Made by a program: the position numbers and the translations under genes. Positions 46,701 to 60,396 of a stretch of 64,000 nucleotides of DNA are shown here, in pieces. Every line of letters starts with the position of its first letter. Within the stretch, counting starts at the first letter, position 1. Source of the stretch: Conus ventricosus (taxonomy: Eukaryota; Mollusca; Gastropoda; Neogastropoda; Conidae); assembly GCA_018398815.1 (NCBI GenBank), contig CM031611.1:48592301-48656300 (forward strand). The letters run 5' to 3'. A model generated the notes under the pieces. The model was given only the letters and a program-made list of their open reading frames with translations. It had not been told where the DNA came from and searched no databases.

Positions 46701-49700
46701 GTGGGCGACCAGCCTGAGTTGGAGGGGTCTGTGTAGAGTCAGGGGTTGGGTTCGGAGGGAAATGGGACCCCAGGGAATAAAGTGGCAGGGTCGAACCACT
46801 CTTTCCGTAGCCCACTGGAACCAAGGACCCAGGGGATGGACTGATGCCAGTGGTCGGAGGTCTGAGACCATCGACACGGAACTCCCTTTGGAGTTGGCGC
46901 TTGGGGACGGCCTAGGGGATGAGGGACTCCATCATTCCCAGGAGGGAGGTAAGGTTTGGCCGGGGTTTGTGGGTGGATAGGCGGAGGCGGGAGATGAGGT
47001 CCCCAATGCCGATGGACCTCTCTTGGGTGGGGGAGACCATATGGGGAGTGTCGAAATTCATGCCCAGAAAGGAGGACAGCTGACTGCGGTTGAGTTCACA
47101 CTTGTTGGGGTTGGTGACAACCCTAGTTTGGAATAGAGGATGTTTGGTGTGGGATTGACACCAGGCCCGGGAGGGACCCAGGATGAGCCAGTTGTCCAGG
47201 TACACCAGGAGGCGAAAGTCCCCCTGTCTGGCCAGGGAGGCCATCTCCTTGACCACATTCGTGAATAGGAAGGGTGCCAGGGAGAGGGTGATGGCCGAAG
47301 GGGAGCGGCCTGAACTGGAACCCCCGATCTTGCCAGACGAACCGTAGGTATCGTCTGTGGGATGGGTGTATGAGGTTGGAGTAGAACCCCGGTTGGGAAG
47401 GGGATCTTTGTGATGGCCCCCTTTTGGAGGAGTTCTGAGACTTCCTGGCGAGGAGCCTCCGCCTGGCCCGGGGAGGGGTCGCTGGGAGAGAGAGGGGGGG
47501 GGGGAGAGAACTATCAGAGGACGCCGAGGGTAGAATGCGGAACAGGAAGCCGACCCCGGCTTCTTCCTGGCGGAAGTAGGGTGGGCATCACGTGATGGGC
47601 TTATTACTGCATTAGCCACAAAAAAATTCGGCCTTTCAGAGTAAACTGCCTGCCGTTGAATGCTATGGTCTGACATGGTAAAGTACATGACGCCAAATTC
47701 ATTGACCCATCAATCTGAATACAACAAACATTTTCTACACGATTCATAGACTGTCAAACCTTCACATCACCAACCGAAAGCATGCTACCGTGAATGATCA
47801 CATTCGGTTTCCACAATGCAGTGCAGTCACTCAAGACTGAAAACGATCTCACCTTCACTCATTTTTTTCTGTCTTGCTGATGAAATGTATCATTTGAAAG
47901 TTAATCAGTTCAACCTCCTTGAATAAATGAGTGCTAACTCCTACACAGGGGCAGATTAAGTACGAACAGAAAGGGGTCCACCCTGGTGATAATCAAGTGC
48001 AATGCCCTGGTCAGGGAATCCCGACGGCAAAGACCTCAAATGCTGAAGGTATCACAAATTTTATAGGTAAATTGGAGGACTGTTCTGGAAGATACCAAAG
48101 TATCCATTCACTAAACAGCCACTCATGCACCCCATCCTCGCCCCCACCCCTGCACTTGCAGGTGTGTTTAAACCTGTTGATATTTCAAATATCAAGTGTA
48201 AAAACCAACGCTCGTTTGAGAGACTTGAACACTGTGAATGGGACAAGTGGCTTCTAACACACCCTCAATCAAGGAGTGAGAACAAAAACCACAAAATTCA
48301 TTCTCTTTTGACTCCTATTTGAGACAGAGTGACTACAATATGACAAGCATGTTTCAACAAGCTGCTGAAACAGTTGTAATTCATGTTTCTTTGTTCTCCC
48401 TTTTTTTTTGACATAGTAAACTAATGCTTTCTTTTCATTTTCACTATAAAATTTGGTGAAAAGACTTATAAATAAAGACGACATATTTGGGGCACATTCT
48501 CACACCAGACCTTGAAACTGAGTTAGCAACAGGTGAGAATTACTACAACAGACTCAGAAAAAATTTTCTGTCTCCTACTATATACTTTCCATATTTTGGT
48601 GCAAGTAAAGGAAAATAAAGACTATATTTTCACTTACCAAAGCCGTAATTCCTGTTGGTTGCAGTCGACCTTGCATCATCTTTACACACTCTGTCTTCCC
48701 AATGAGATGGCGATACTTGTCACGGTAATTACTGGCTGGGGTCATCTTTTTCCGTTGCATAGCATCCATCTCGGCTGACACCTTTTTTTTTTCCCAAAAA
48801 CCCAAAACCAGGGTTTTAGCCCTTTTCAAACAAAAATATTACAAGTTTTATTGTAAAAAATGTTATGGCCCCCAAAGCCATAAAAACCGCCCCACTTAAA
48901 GCAATCCATTAAAAAAAAAATTTTTTTAAAAAAACCAAATAAACCCATTAAAGACACTTCAAACCCCCCAAAACCTTTGGGTAAAAATCTTTCCCCTTTC
49001 CTTAAAAATTTAAAAATAAAAAATTTGTTATCCCCAAACCCCCCAAAAAGGCCAATCAGGGCTTCCCAGTTTCAAAACTCTTAAAAAAAAATTTTTTTTT
49101 AAAAAAAACCTTTTCAACATTCAAAAAAGACCCAAGTTTGAAAAATTTTTCCGTTTTAAATGTAAAAAATGAATCCCAAAAAAACTAGGCAACAGGCCAC
49201 CTAAACAGGTTTAGGAGGAAAAAATTTTTGGCTACAGGGGCCCCCAATTTGGTTTTATTGGGTGGCCTACTTTGGGACCCAGTTTTATTTTTAAAATTTT
49301 TTAAAGCTTTTTAGAACCCCGGGGTTGGGGGCCCAGCCGTTCCTCTTTACGACCCCCCGAGTGGGGGAGGAAGTCCTTAAGGTTTGGAGGATCTGAAAGA
49401 TTTTTGTTACTGTTTGTGTGTTCCAATCCCCTCCCAAGGCTCTAAAATAATCTTTAAATTTTGGGTTTCACTCTGAACAGGGATAAAAAATTTTGGGGAC
49501 TTTTTCTCTCTTGTGGCGTTTTGGCTAACGATAAAACCTTTTCGTTCCGCCGACCCAAAATGACCGGAACCCAAGAAAGAGTAATTTTTAACCGCCGCTT
49601 TAAAACTTGTTTAAAAAATTAAAAGAATGCAAAGTTCTGGATGCTAAAGGGTTTGGGCCCAGCTATGGCTTCCAAGCTGAAGCGAACCGCAGAACCAAAA

Positions 49701-52700
49701 AGCCCCTCTTGAAGAAGTGAGATTATCTTCAAAGCCGTCCAGGCATAAGTTCAGCAAAATTAGACAAAACATCGAATGGATTGTTCCAACAGTTTGAAAA
49801 GGACCCCCCGGGGCAGTAGGCTGCACGGGCCACTCCATCTCAACGGGAAACCGTCGTAAAAACTTTTTGATAGGATGGGAATTTCAAAACAAGGTCAGCT
49901 ACAATCCTTGACGCCGAGAGCGGGTAACTCTTGCGAAAAGCTGCAAGATCGAAAGAATTTTGGGTGTGAAAAGGTCCACGGGGTTACCCGGGAAAAATTT
50001 AAAAATTTGGGAAAAACCCCCCGGTTTTTGCCCTGCATTCCCGCACTGGGGCTGCTACGGCCCAAACGGCGGATACTTTAGGGTTGTTTAAAATTATTTG
50101 GAAGGGAGGGTAAAAACCCAGTCAAGGCAGGTTTTGGGGTTTGGAACAGGGGATAAAATTTTTAAAAGCCAGTTTCCCGCTTTGGGAATGAAGGTTCGCC
50201 CGCCTCTGCGTACGGGGCTTACACAGGGGGGGTGCGGACGCCCCAAAGACAGAACGAACCCCTTGATGGTGGTAGGGTCCAAGGTTTGAGAAAAGGGTTT
50301 TTGCGGACCCCGTAGAAAAAAACAAGTCCCTTTTAAAAGGCCAAAGGCTTGTAGAGGTGAGCAAATTTTTTCTTTTCAGGCCCATCAGTGTCCTACGAAC
50401 CGCAGAATTTTCAGAGCTTTCTGGCAAGAAGTTTTGAGGTTTTTGATGGGGGAAAAAAAGTTCAGTTTGGTCAAAATGACTCCCAGAAATTTGGCCTCTT
50501 TAACAGCTGGAATGGAAGATTTCCCTACGAGTTCAGGATCTGGGAAAAACTGAGGGAAAATTATGGAAGTGAATACACTGCGTCTTTGTTGGGGAAAAGG
50601 GAAACCTTTTTTATCCGCCCACAGGGTTTTTTATCTCCAAAAGCTGGAGCTGCGCTGGACATCGGTACAGGTTTCCCGTTGGTAGACAGCGAAATCATCC
50701 ACAAACAATGAGCAGTTAAACCCTGCTGAACTGATTTCCATGTTGTTGATTTTAAATCTAAAAAGGGCAGGAGACAGTATGCTCCCCTGGGGAAAAACCC
50801 CAACTCCTGCCGTGGACATCAGAGAATGGTGCCAACCGGACCGAAACTGTCTTTGCCCAAAAAATTTTTAATAAAAAAAGGGAAAATGCCTCGAAAACCA
50901 GATCGTGGGATCATGAAAGTATCCCCCATTCCGGTGGTAGTGGCCTTCTCCCCAAAACAAAGAAAATTGCCACTGCATGCTGTTTGTCAGAAAGGCGTTC
51001 CAAATGTAGTTCCAGAAGAATCAAATGGTCAACTGTACTCCGATGTTTGCGGGGAAACCCCAGTTCTTTCGCCAAAAAAGGCCATCGGTTTTTGAGTTTC
51101 CCCCATACCCAGCATGACCATTTTTTTCCTCAATTTTCGACACAGCTGTCAAAGCTATGGGACGGTAATTGATGGATTAAAAGATCTTTTTCCAGGTTTT
51201 GGGATGGGAAAAATGAGGGCTTTCCCCCAAGAGGGGGGAAAGAACCCGTGTCCACCATGGTTTTATACCTGTAAAGGGTGTTCAACCTTTTTTGCGGAAG
51301 ATGTTTTAATAGTTGATAATGAATGTCATCTATACCTGGGAGGAAAACGCTGCAAAAAAGTAAGGCAATTTCAGCCCTTTACGTGAAAGGGGAAAATTTT
51401 AGTCTCCCTGTTGTCGGATGAAAAATTGCAGGTGTTTTTTTTTTAAGGGCTTTGTTTTTTACAAAAGGGGTGATTTGTTTAAAAAGGGGGGAAAACTTTT
51501 CAAAGGTTGAAGCAAGCAATTTTCAACTCTTTTTTTTTTGTATTAAGGTCCGAAAAAATTTAGATGGTTCACAGTGGGACAGGTGTTCTTTCCCTTGTTT
51601 TTTTAAAGTGTTCCACACTTTTTTCTTGGAAGTTTTCGATGTCGCCCGGAGAGAAAAAATCTCCAGGACGACGTTTACGATTTTAAAAAATGTTTCTCGT
51701 TTTGGACAGATTTTTGTGGGGTCGGGTTGGGCCCGAAGGCGATGGATACTGCGCTGAGCCCCTTTTTCGGACTTTGGAAATTTTTGGCCCGAATCAAAAC
51801 CGGGGGTTTTTGGCTTGAAGTTTGTGGAGAATGGAATACGGGTTTGCATTTAATCTAGATTGTCAGAGATTTTGCTGGGCCGGCCTGAAGAAAATCAGTG
51901 TCCTGGGAAATCCCTTTGAAACATGGCGCAAATAGATCCCGTTTCTTTCTTAAATTTTGATGTGAGGCCAGGACGCGTTTAGTTAAAACAGGTTTAAAGG
52001 AAGGGAAGGTCATTCCTCAGATCGTCAGGACAACCACCAAGTCCGGACCAGCGAGGGGGCCAGACCGACAAATCTAAACACGAAAGGAACTGTGGGGGGG
52101 AAAAGTGGAGGTAAGTTGCAGACCCCGTTTCAGACAACACAAATCCAAGTCTGAAAGGAATCCCAAACAGCAGACCTCTGGGTGACGTACCGGCCACCCC
52201 CAAAAAGGATTTTGCCCTTTTAAGTCACCCAAAAGCAAAAAAGGTGAGGAGTTCTCCCACAGATGAAAGGTCGACAACAAAAACCCGGGCAGAAGGTGGG
52301 AGATAAAAAGAAAATTTCAAGTCTTGTGGAGGGGGACTCGCGCTACGCCTGAAGGGAGGTAACAAGCACAGGGCTTCACAGGTTTTGTGTAGGAAGGGGA
52401 ACACGCTCGACACCCAAGTAGTGGTTTGAGGTTTAAAGAAAATTAAAGCCAGAAAGAGTAAAGGGCTTTTGCTTTGTTGGTTTCCCGAAAGCCACACAAG
52501 GTTTTTGAGATTGACACAGAAAACCGCAGCTCCTCAAATTTGATTTAGACCACGGTATTCCAATGGAATCCAAAAAAGGACAGCTGGAAGGGAGGGATGG
52601 TCGCCCGCAGTTAGCACAAAGGGCCGGATTTTGCACGGGCCCCTATGGGGTTTCTTTCAGCAAAAAACCCCACACCTCCCCCCGAACAGCGGGTCCCTTA

Positions 52701-55700
52701 CAGGGCCAAAAACCTCTGGCACCTGAAGCACCTAAACCCGGGACGCACTACAGCTGAACATGAACATTAAGGTAGCCGACTTTGATGACCGGAGGCAGCA
52801 CGGGGTTTTGCAGAAGGTCAAAAAGAGGGTGTTGGTGGCCACTCTCTCTGAACCTTTCTTTATCGTTCACCCTCGCACCCCGTCACACCCGGGGACCCAC
52901 TCCGTCTTAATTTCTGCCTCTGAAACACCAGATAACCCCGGGCAACGAATCACGCCTTTCGATGAATTTAATTGTTTGTGGGAGTTTACCCATCTCCCTG
53001 TCCACAAGTTTTGTTGTTTTTCTGCAGCTGTTCAGATTGTTTTTGTGATTTTGCTTTGAATGAGAAATGAGCCATTCCTCAACCTCTTGATGGACCGAGG
53101 CACCTTGCTAAAACCTTGAAAACCCTTTTGAATGGCAAACGGGCTCAGAGCTGAAAGGGGTCTTTTCCTGCTCCGTCCCCTCCATCACGAGCCAGGAAGC
53201 CCAAAAACCTGTCTTCTGTCGAACTTCGGTATCGGAGTCACTATCTGTTTGACAATCCCCTGAAATAGGGGATGCTGCCTTCCTCTTCCTTTTGGGGGGA
53301 ATGTTTTTTAAAGAAGTCATATTTAGTTTATTGTGATTCATCTCTCCTTACCCACCCACCTTGGAGTCCAACTAAGGGGCCAGGCCAAGAAACCAATGTC
53401 TTGACCCCTTCCAGGCTTCGGGAGAGACATACGACACACAGACACCACCAACCCTATCCCCCCTGATCATGCTCAACTCCCGGAACAGAGAGCTGAGCAC
53501 TGCAGGGGTTTACTTGGCCAGCAAGGGGACTGTCTGTCTTGACCCAGCCCCAAGAAGGGGAGCCGATTAGTACACCCGGGCCAAAGTGTACTCCCTGTCT
53601 AGGAGAGGTCCGAGCCAAAGTGATGTGTTGAGAGCGCTGGCCCTCTCAATCACCAGGATCTCATTCCCCTCCGACACAGGTCGCACCGCACGGCAAACGC
53701 GGCGGATCTTAAGGAGACCACAGAGAGAAAAGGAGTGTGGAAAAGAAGACTTGAAGGGGAGACGAAGATAGAAAAGGGCCAAATAAGGAAGGCAGAAAAC
53801 AAGAAAAGGAGAAAGGCGGGTTACTCTTAGTCAGGATCCTCACCCTTAGCCTATCTGACATGGGAAGCCCTACCAGGGCATCAACTTCTTACCACGTTTC
53901 GCTTAGGCCATACAGCATCTTCACCTCTCAGGCCTACAAGCAGTGTGAAAAAACCAGCCTATCTCCCAAGTATTGATGCCCCCGTCAGCAAAGCCTAAGG
54001 ATCACTGGACCGCGCAAGCCCTCCGACCACGACAAGGTCGCAACCCCCGGAGGGCACTTACAAAGAAGTTGATTGATAAACAATGAATTCACATACAAAC
54101 ATATGCATCAATATATGCTTCAAATTCACTTCTAAATGTAATGAATGTACCACAAACACAATAAATCCAATAACAAACATGACGATTACAATAAATCCAC
54201 TTAAAAACACAATGAATCCACTTTCACACAAAATAAATCTACTCATAAACACAACAATTTCTGTCAAAAATGCAGTGAACCCATTTCAAACGTAATCCAT
54301 GTGTAAACCCAATGAAACCACATTTGTTTATAAACAAACTGAATGAATCCACTTGTAAACACAATGAATCCACAAATAAACAGTGAGTAAACAAACGAGA
54401 TGAATCCACTTAATACAATGTACTGCCATATAATACAACAATGCACCAAAAAAAAGTAACCTTGAGTTTTGCCATCTCCTTCGCCTTTTCTGGATCCCAT
54501 TCCTCTCCTCTTCTGTAGGCCAGCAACTCTTCATCGGATGGAGCAAACTCCTGCCCATGCAATGGCATCCATTTGTTGCATAAAGATAGTTTGAACAACA
54601 TTTTCAGTCACAGAGAAAGAAAAAAAAAAGGTTTTCACTGGACACTATGCAAAGGGAAAATCGACTATGCTAAAACTGCATGCGCCATCTTCCCATATTT
54701 GGTGGCACAGAAAAGGGGACAGAAAATAAAGAAATACATAAAATTGAATTAAAATTTAAAAAATCCAAGCCCACGAGTGGTCTAAACTCACGGCAGTCAG
54801 CTCCACTGCTGAACACTATAAACAAGTAACAGTTCTACACGCTTATGTAGGTTCTGTCATTGGACCTGCTCCCAAAGACCCCCAAAAGAACACTGACACT
54901 GACAATGATCCTATATACAATCCTGTCAAATGTGACAAAATTTAGCCCAGCTGTTCCCAAGTTACCTTGCTGACCGACACTCAACGACACGCAACCAAAA
55001 CCACCACCCAAAATGCACAGTTAAGCCTACGTGCAGGATGACTTCTGATGTCCTTCCCCCACCTTTTTCCACAACATGACGTAGCGATCCTCTTCTTCGT
55101 GGCCAAAGGAGAATGACGCCAGGCCCGCAACATCAGCCACTTCATGTCTAAACACACACAACACATTCACCTCATCAATTCAACACGGCATTAAAAATGT
55201 ACAATGATGATCCCAACATCTGACACTCAAGCCAACAGGTTTAAGTACAGAAAAACACAAAAATCAGGAAAAATTAGTTTGGTGACCAATGGAACTATCA
55301 CATCTCATACTAACATGTTTAAATATAGAACCCCCCCAACAAAATCAGGAAAAATTAGCAATAAATCCCAACAAACCTTTAATATGTCAGAAAGTACTGC
55401 CAGGCTATCACAACCAATGAACGCCACTCATGCTGGCTTCTTTAATTAAAGTTATTGTCATCAGTAAGGGGTCTTACTGGGTTGTGTCATTCATAAAATG
55501 TGTAACAGAACAGGCACTGCTGAACACTACCGAAATGAATCAGCTATAGCGCTGTGTCTTCTCTGATGGGTTGTCTCGGGACATCCTGACATGAACAGCT
55601 TGCTGTGGACTGCATGTGCAGGTGCTGTGATAAGCCACACCTGGTTGTGGCCATGTATTGGAGAGCCAGATTGATCAGCATGAATGTCATTCCACTGTGT

Positions 55701-57845
55701 GGGGACAATATGTGAAACAGCAATATACGAAGGGGAAAAAAAAATGAAGTCTTTGAAGTATACTGCACAAAAGGCCTGACTATGAAAAGTCCAAAGTTTC
55801 AATCATTTGGCAGAGGACTAAACAAAGTGATGTGCTTATCACATCAGTCATGTTGACATGTATCGCTTGACACTTTTTCCCTTCATTATAACACCCAGAA
55901 TGGCAGTTTCAGGGGTGAAGCACTTTCTATATATATGTAGCTAGTTAGATAAGATAATGTTGCTTATAGCCCAGCCGACCGCAGAGGGCCACATCAGGGC
56001 ATGTAGCTAGTTCTAGTACAAAATAAAACACATTGCTGCAATGCACTGAACAGCAAACATTAATGATTTTTCAAAAGTGTACCATCTATTCTTTACTAAA
56101 AAAAAAAAGGACCCTAACAGAAAACAGGAGAACCCAAATAGATACACACATACATACATACACACACACATGCGCACGTGTGCGTGCATAATTACTACCT
56201 TATTTACTATTGATAACTGAAAATGCTATCATGTGAAATCAAGTAAAACTTACACAATCGAGCGAAACATCTTCTCCATTGTCTCAAACTTGTATTTTTG
56301 CTGGTCACCATTTTTGATGAATTCATGTATCCGTTTCTGAATCTGAAAGCAGCACAAAAACAAACAAATAAATACATTCATACTGAAATAAACATCAGTT
56401 CTATAAATACTGGAAAGAAAATGTTCCATGAATAAACAGGTATCATGCCTTCAAATCTGTTTCACAAAAAACAATTGGGAGAGCCCACACTTCTTCATGA
56501 AAGGAATCTCGAATCTATCTGTTCTTTTAATGGGAATACTGCTGTATGGTGTTGTTCCAGGCCTAGTGGAGATAAGGCATTTGTTTGGACAGGTAAGCAT
56601 GAAGAAAATTTCCTATAATCTGATGAACAATGTGAACAAAGTTCAATAATGTGAACAGAGTTGAACCATTGTTCAATCTAAATATATATGCTCTACACCC
56701 ATGCCACAATAAAATGGGTACGCCCTTCACGGCTTGGGCTACATTCCATTTTTCCTCAAAGTTTCACCAAAAAAAAATTGTCTTGAAAGTTTCAATCACT
56801 TGTGATAATCTTGTTGCACAACCCTGCGTTCACGTACAAATTCAATAGTTCAACCTTGGGTCACCTTCAATCTCTTGAAAAAGTTTGGTTATTACTGGTG
56901 GAATAGTTGTTACGTAATCCTGCTTATAGACAACAAACTAAAACAATAAAAACTGACACAGGTGAAAGCATAATCTCCCACTGGGTGATAATAAACATCA
57001 GCCAAACTATGAATATAAAATGACAATTACAAGAAAATAACACTGAAAAAACAAAATGCTTTTTCTTTTTATCTAACCATTATTATTCAGACATTCCATT
57101 CAATCCTAAATGCAAAACGTGTGTTAAAACCTACTGATGGAATAAATTTAACTGATTCTTACTTGCTCACTAATACGTTACAGTGAAGGCACATCAAACC
57201 TGTGATGGTGAACACTTGGTGTCAGCTGCAAACTGGCATAAACCCTAGTAACAAATGCATGAGTTTCTTCCCAGAATTGAATCCCTGTGATCTTACTTAC
57301 CTGTAATATTATAAGCGAGGTGATATCGTTACAAAAAAAATTAACAATACTGGCTTAACCTCCAGAATTATGTTGAGAAAGCCGTTCTCTTGTCAAATGA
57401 AATAATGATTCTTTTTTTCAATTTTCAATTGCTTATTGTTCTTTGCCTCTCTGCACATCTTATTTCCAGAACACCAAAAGCACCACAACACAGTTGGGAA
57501 TAGGACAGATGAAAACTTACTTTCTCACGAAAGTCTGCTAATTTCTTTTTCTCAGCTTCCTTCTGTTTCTCCAACAATTTCCTCTGAGCTGCAGCATACA
57601 AGACAAGTAGAACATGTTTACATATGAACAGACCGTAAAATGATCGGCAAGATATGCTACATGTAAAAGTTATTATCTATACTATGTGATATAAAAAGAG
57701 TGCAATGGAACAAACAACAGAAAACAGATAAAGCACAAACGACGCACATATATACATGCGCACACACACACACTCCATGTAAACAATGTTATACACTATA
57801 TAATATGAAAAAAGTGTGAACGACTAAATGACAGAAAACAGAAAT

Positions 57846-57898
<53 letters not shown>

Positions 57899-60346
57899 AA
57901 CCAACTTTTACAAATAATGTTTCACACACACACACACACAAAAATGATTACTTACTAGACTACAATTATCATAACTGCTCAAGTAAAAACCCAGATAAAT
58001 TCTTTTATCTACTAGAAAGACTATAGTGTTACAGAAAACAGGGCAAAATACACATGAATACACCAAACAAGGTGTTACATAACGCAGCTTGAATACAAAG
58101 ACAAACAAAAAATTTGTATGTATCTGCTGTACACCCTTTTTTGAGTGTTTATTTGTAATTATCCCTATCTTCTGGAAAAAGGAACTAACACAACACACAC
58201 ACAATGCATTGTTAAAATTGCTGAATCAGCAAACAGACCAAATACACACTGTGTTAACCTTCCTTCTCTCTATGCCTGGTCGAGCTGACATACTCATCAA
58301 GTCCCCTGCAAACACACACAAGCACGTGCATGCTTGCATACAATACATACAGTCATACACACACACATGTATGCATCACACACTCACACACACATGCATG
58401 CTTACACGCACGTAAACATACACACACACACACACACACACACATGCATGCACGCACACACGCGCATGCACACAAGCACATGCACTCAAATATTGCTCTA
58501 TGCACAACCAAACCTGTATGCTAAGGAAAATACAGCACACATGTATGAATAATGGCTAGTTTATAAATCAAATGGAGTGTTGAGGGAGTAGTAGTTTATT
58601 AATCAAATGGAGTGTTGAGGGAGTAGTAGTGACAATGGGATGGGTTGTCTTTCTTCCTTTTTTTCTAAGTAGATTTGAACTGAAGAATGAAACTAGGACA
58701 GCACTGGAATACTGGATTTCGAATGGCAGACTGTCCCAATAGGGGTCAAAGCCTCTTCTGACACTTTGACAGGGAAATCTATTAAAAGTAATGAATAATA
58801 CCCACCACAGTTTCAGATTTCAAGAGTTCTGAGATGGCACTGCACCACTAAAGTAGGAGTAAAGATTTGTCAAATGTCACTCAGCACGTTCTCCAAATAG
58901 CATAATCTTAAATGTTGCATGTCAGATTTCGCTTCTCTCTCTGTTTGTTTGTTTTTCAGAAACAATATCTGCAGAAGAAATTTCAGGAACTATACTCACT
59001 ATATTATATAAGACTTCACAGACAGTCTGTAATCAATGCATCAGACTTCAGAAAATAATATTTGAATACATTTACAGATCGATACCTTGTGTGCTTATCA
59101 TATTTATCTTAGGAAGGGATACATGTCTAAAGCAGAGCTAGAAATTCCTAGATGATTTTTAGTTGTCTTGGGAACAAGTAGATAAAAAATCTATCAATCC
59201 CCTACATTTTTACTTATCCTCCACATGTTAAAGAGACATGAAAAGAAATAACTTAGCTTACTGGCAGTGCAGTTACAAGACAGACATAATGCATTATTTC
59301 TTAAAAACATACAGCATACAGATGGTTGTTAGTGCTAGTGCTGGTGGTAGTGGTGTTTCAAGTTTGTTCATTAAAATCATAAATTTCTAGATGGAGATTA
59401 GAAAACAATGTAAATATATACATTTACAAGAAAGTGAACAAGTGCTCCAGAATAGAAAGCACATGTTTCAGGTCTCAAAATGAACATGTAATAATAATAA
59501 TAATGGTTTCTTATATAGCGCTTAATCAAACGAATTTCTCTAAGCGCTTTACAAAGTCATACTACATTCACCCTTCTCATATACAATAGTACACCCTACA
59601 CCTAGCTACAAATACTATTACTACAAGTACAATAACAAACAAATCCTAATCCTACGAGTGTGACATTCAAATATCACTGCAAACACTTAATCCTATAACA
59701 TTCAGTCATACAACAAATACATGTAATGAAGAACACACACATACACTACATTTGAAAAGGCCCAGACGGCTATGACTCGTATGAGTTAGGTTGTTGGTCC
59801 CCCCCCCCCCCCCCCCCCCCGGTAACTAGTACATCATTCTTTAACACTAACAGCACTACTAATTTCATTCATGAGCACAAGACTCGGTGTCAAACACAAA
59901 CAGCAGCACATAAAATAACATAACATAAATCGATTAATATTAACATACAATTAAACCAAAAGCCTGAGGTGAATACATTTAAGTGTGCACTATGATTTCC
60001 TGAACATACTGTAATAACAGCAAATATCCTTGCTTGATCCACGTAAATGTCTATGTATACACTGTTTTGGTGCATAACTTTTTGGTGAATACCTATCATG
60101 GGCAGCATTAGTTTGGAGTTAAGTGCCTCTAACAGTTTCACTATGTAAAAGGAGCAAAATTCATTGTCCTGGTTTATTAACTGCACATGAAGTCCTGAAT
60201 ATCTTAACTATGATGATTTCATTCATACTACTGACTGGTAATACTAAAGCCCCTTTTTCTGGCAAAGAAATGATAACTAGGTCTCTTTTTTTCTTGCTCA
60301 TGACTATGAGGTCTCTTTTACCTGTTAAGCGAACTTCACAATTAAA

Positions 60347-60396
<50 letters not shown>

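Larger units (their letters stand above)
44249..47690 (-). mobile_element. DIRS-type tyrosine-recombinase retrotransposon
   Basis: Inverted terminal repeats of about 120 bp: 44282-44400 and, inverted, 47572-47690. A second inverted pair sits at 44249-44300 / 44507-44565. On the - strand it codes, in order, RT (to 46912), an RNase H-like region (about 46877-46040) and the tyrosine recombinase C terminus (about 44987-44670). GAG is mostly missing, and foreign DNA lies between RNase H and recombinase. Inverted rather than direct repeats, plus a recombinase in place of an integrase, define the DIRS group. Confidence 0.85.
48785..54060 (-). mobile_element. Jockey-like non-LTR retrotransposon (- strand), heavily corrupted
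   Basis: The 5' leader is about 54060-53345. ORF1 starts at ATG 53341 ([20 protein letters not shown], then [11 protein letters not shown] and HSKGF). Endonuclease-like sequence is at 52000-53000. The RT core at 50631-50819 reads [18 protein letters not shown], then [13 protein letters not shown] thumb-like pieces ([28 protein letters not shown]) occupy 50122-50427. Frames break every 60-100 codons. The 3' end is unclear. It fills the intron between SPAG7 exons 5 and 6. Confidence 0.75.

Noticed and set aside
46912..47688. A 258-codon - strand frame as a host gene
   Set aside because: It holds DIRS reverse-transcriptase motifs and lies between inverted terminal repeats.
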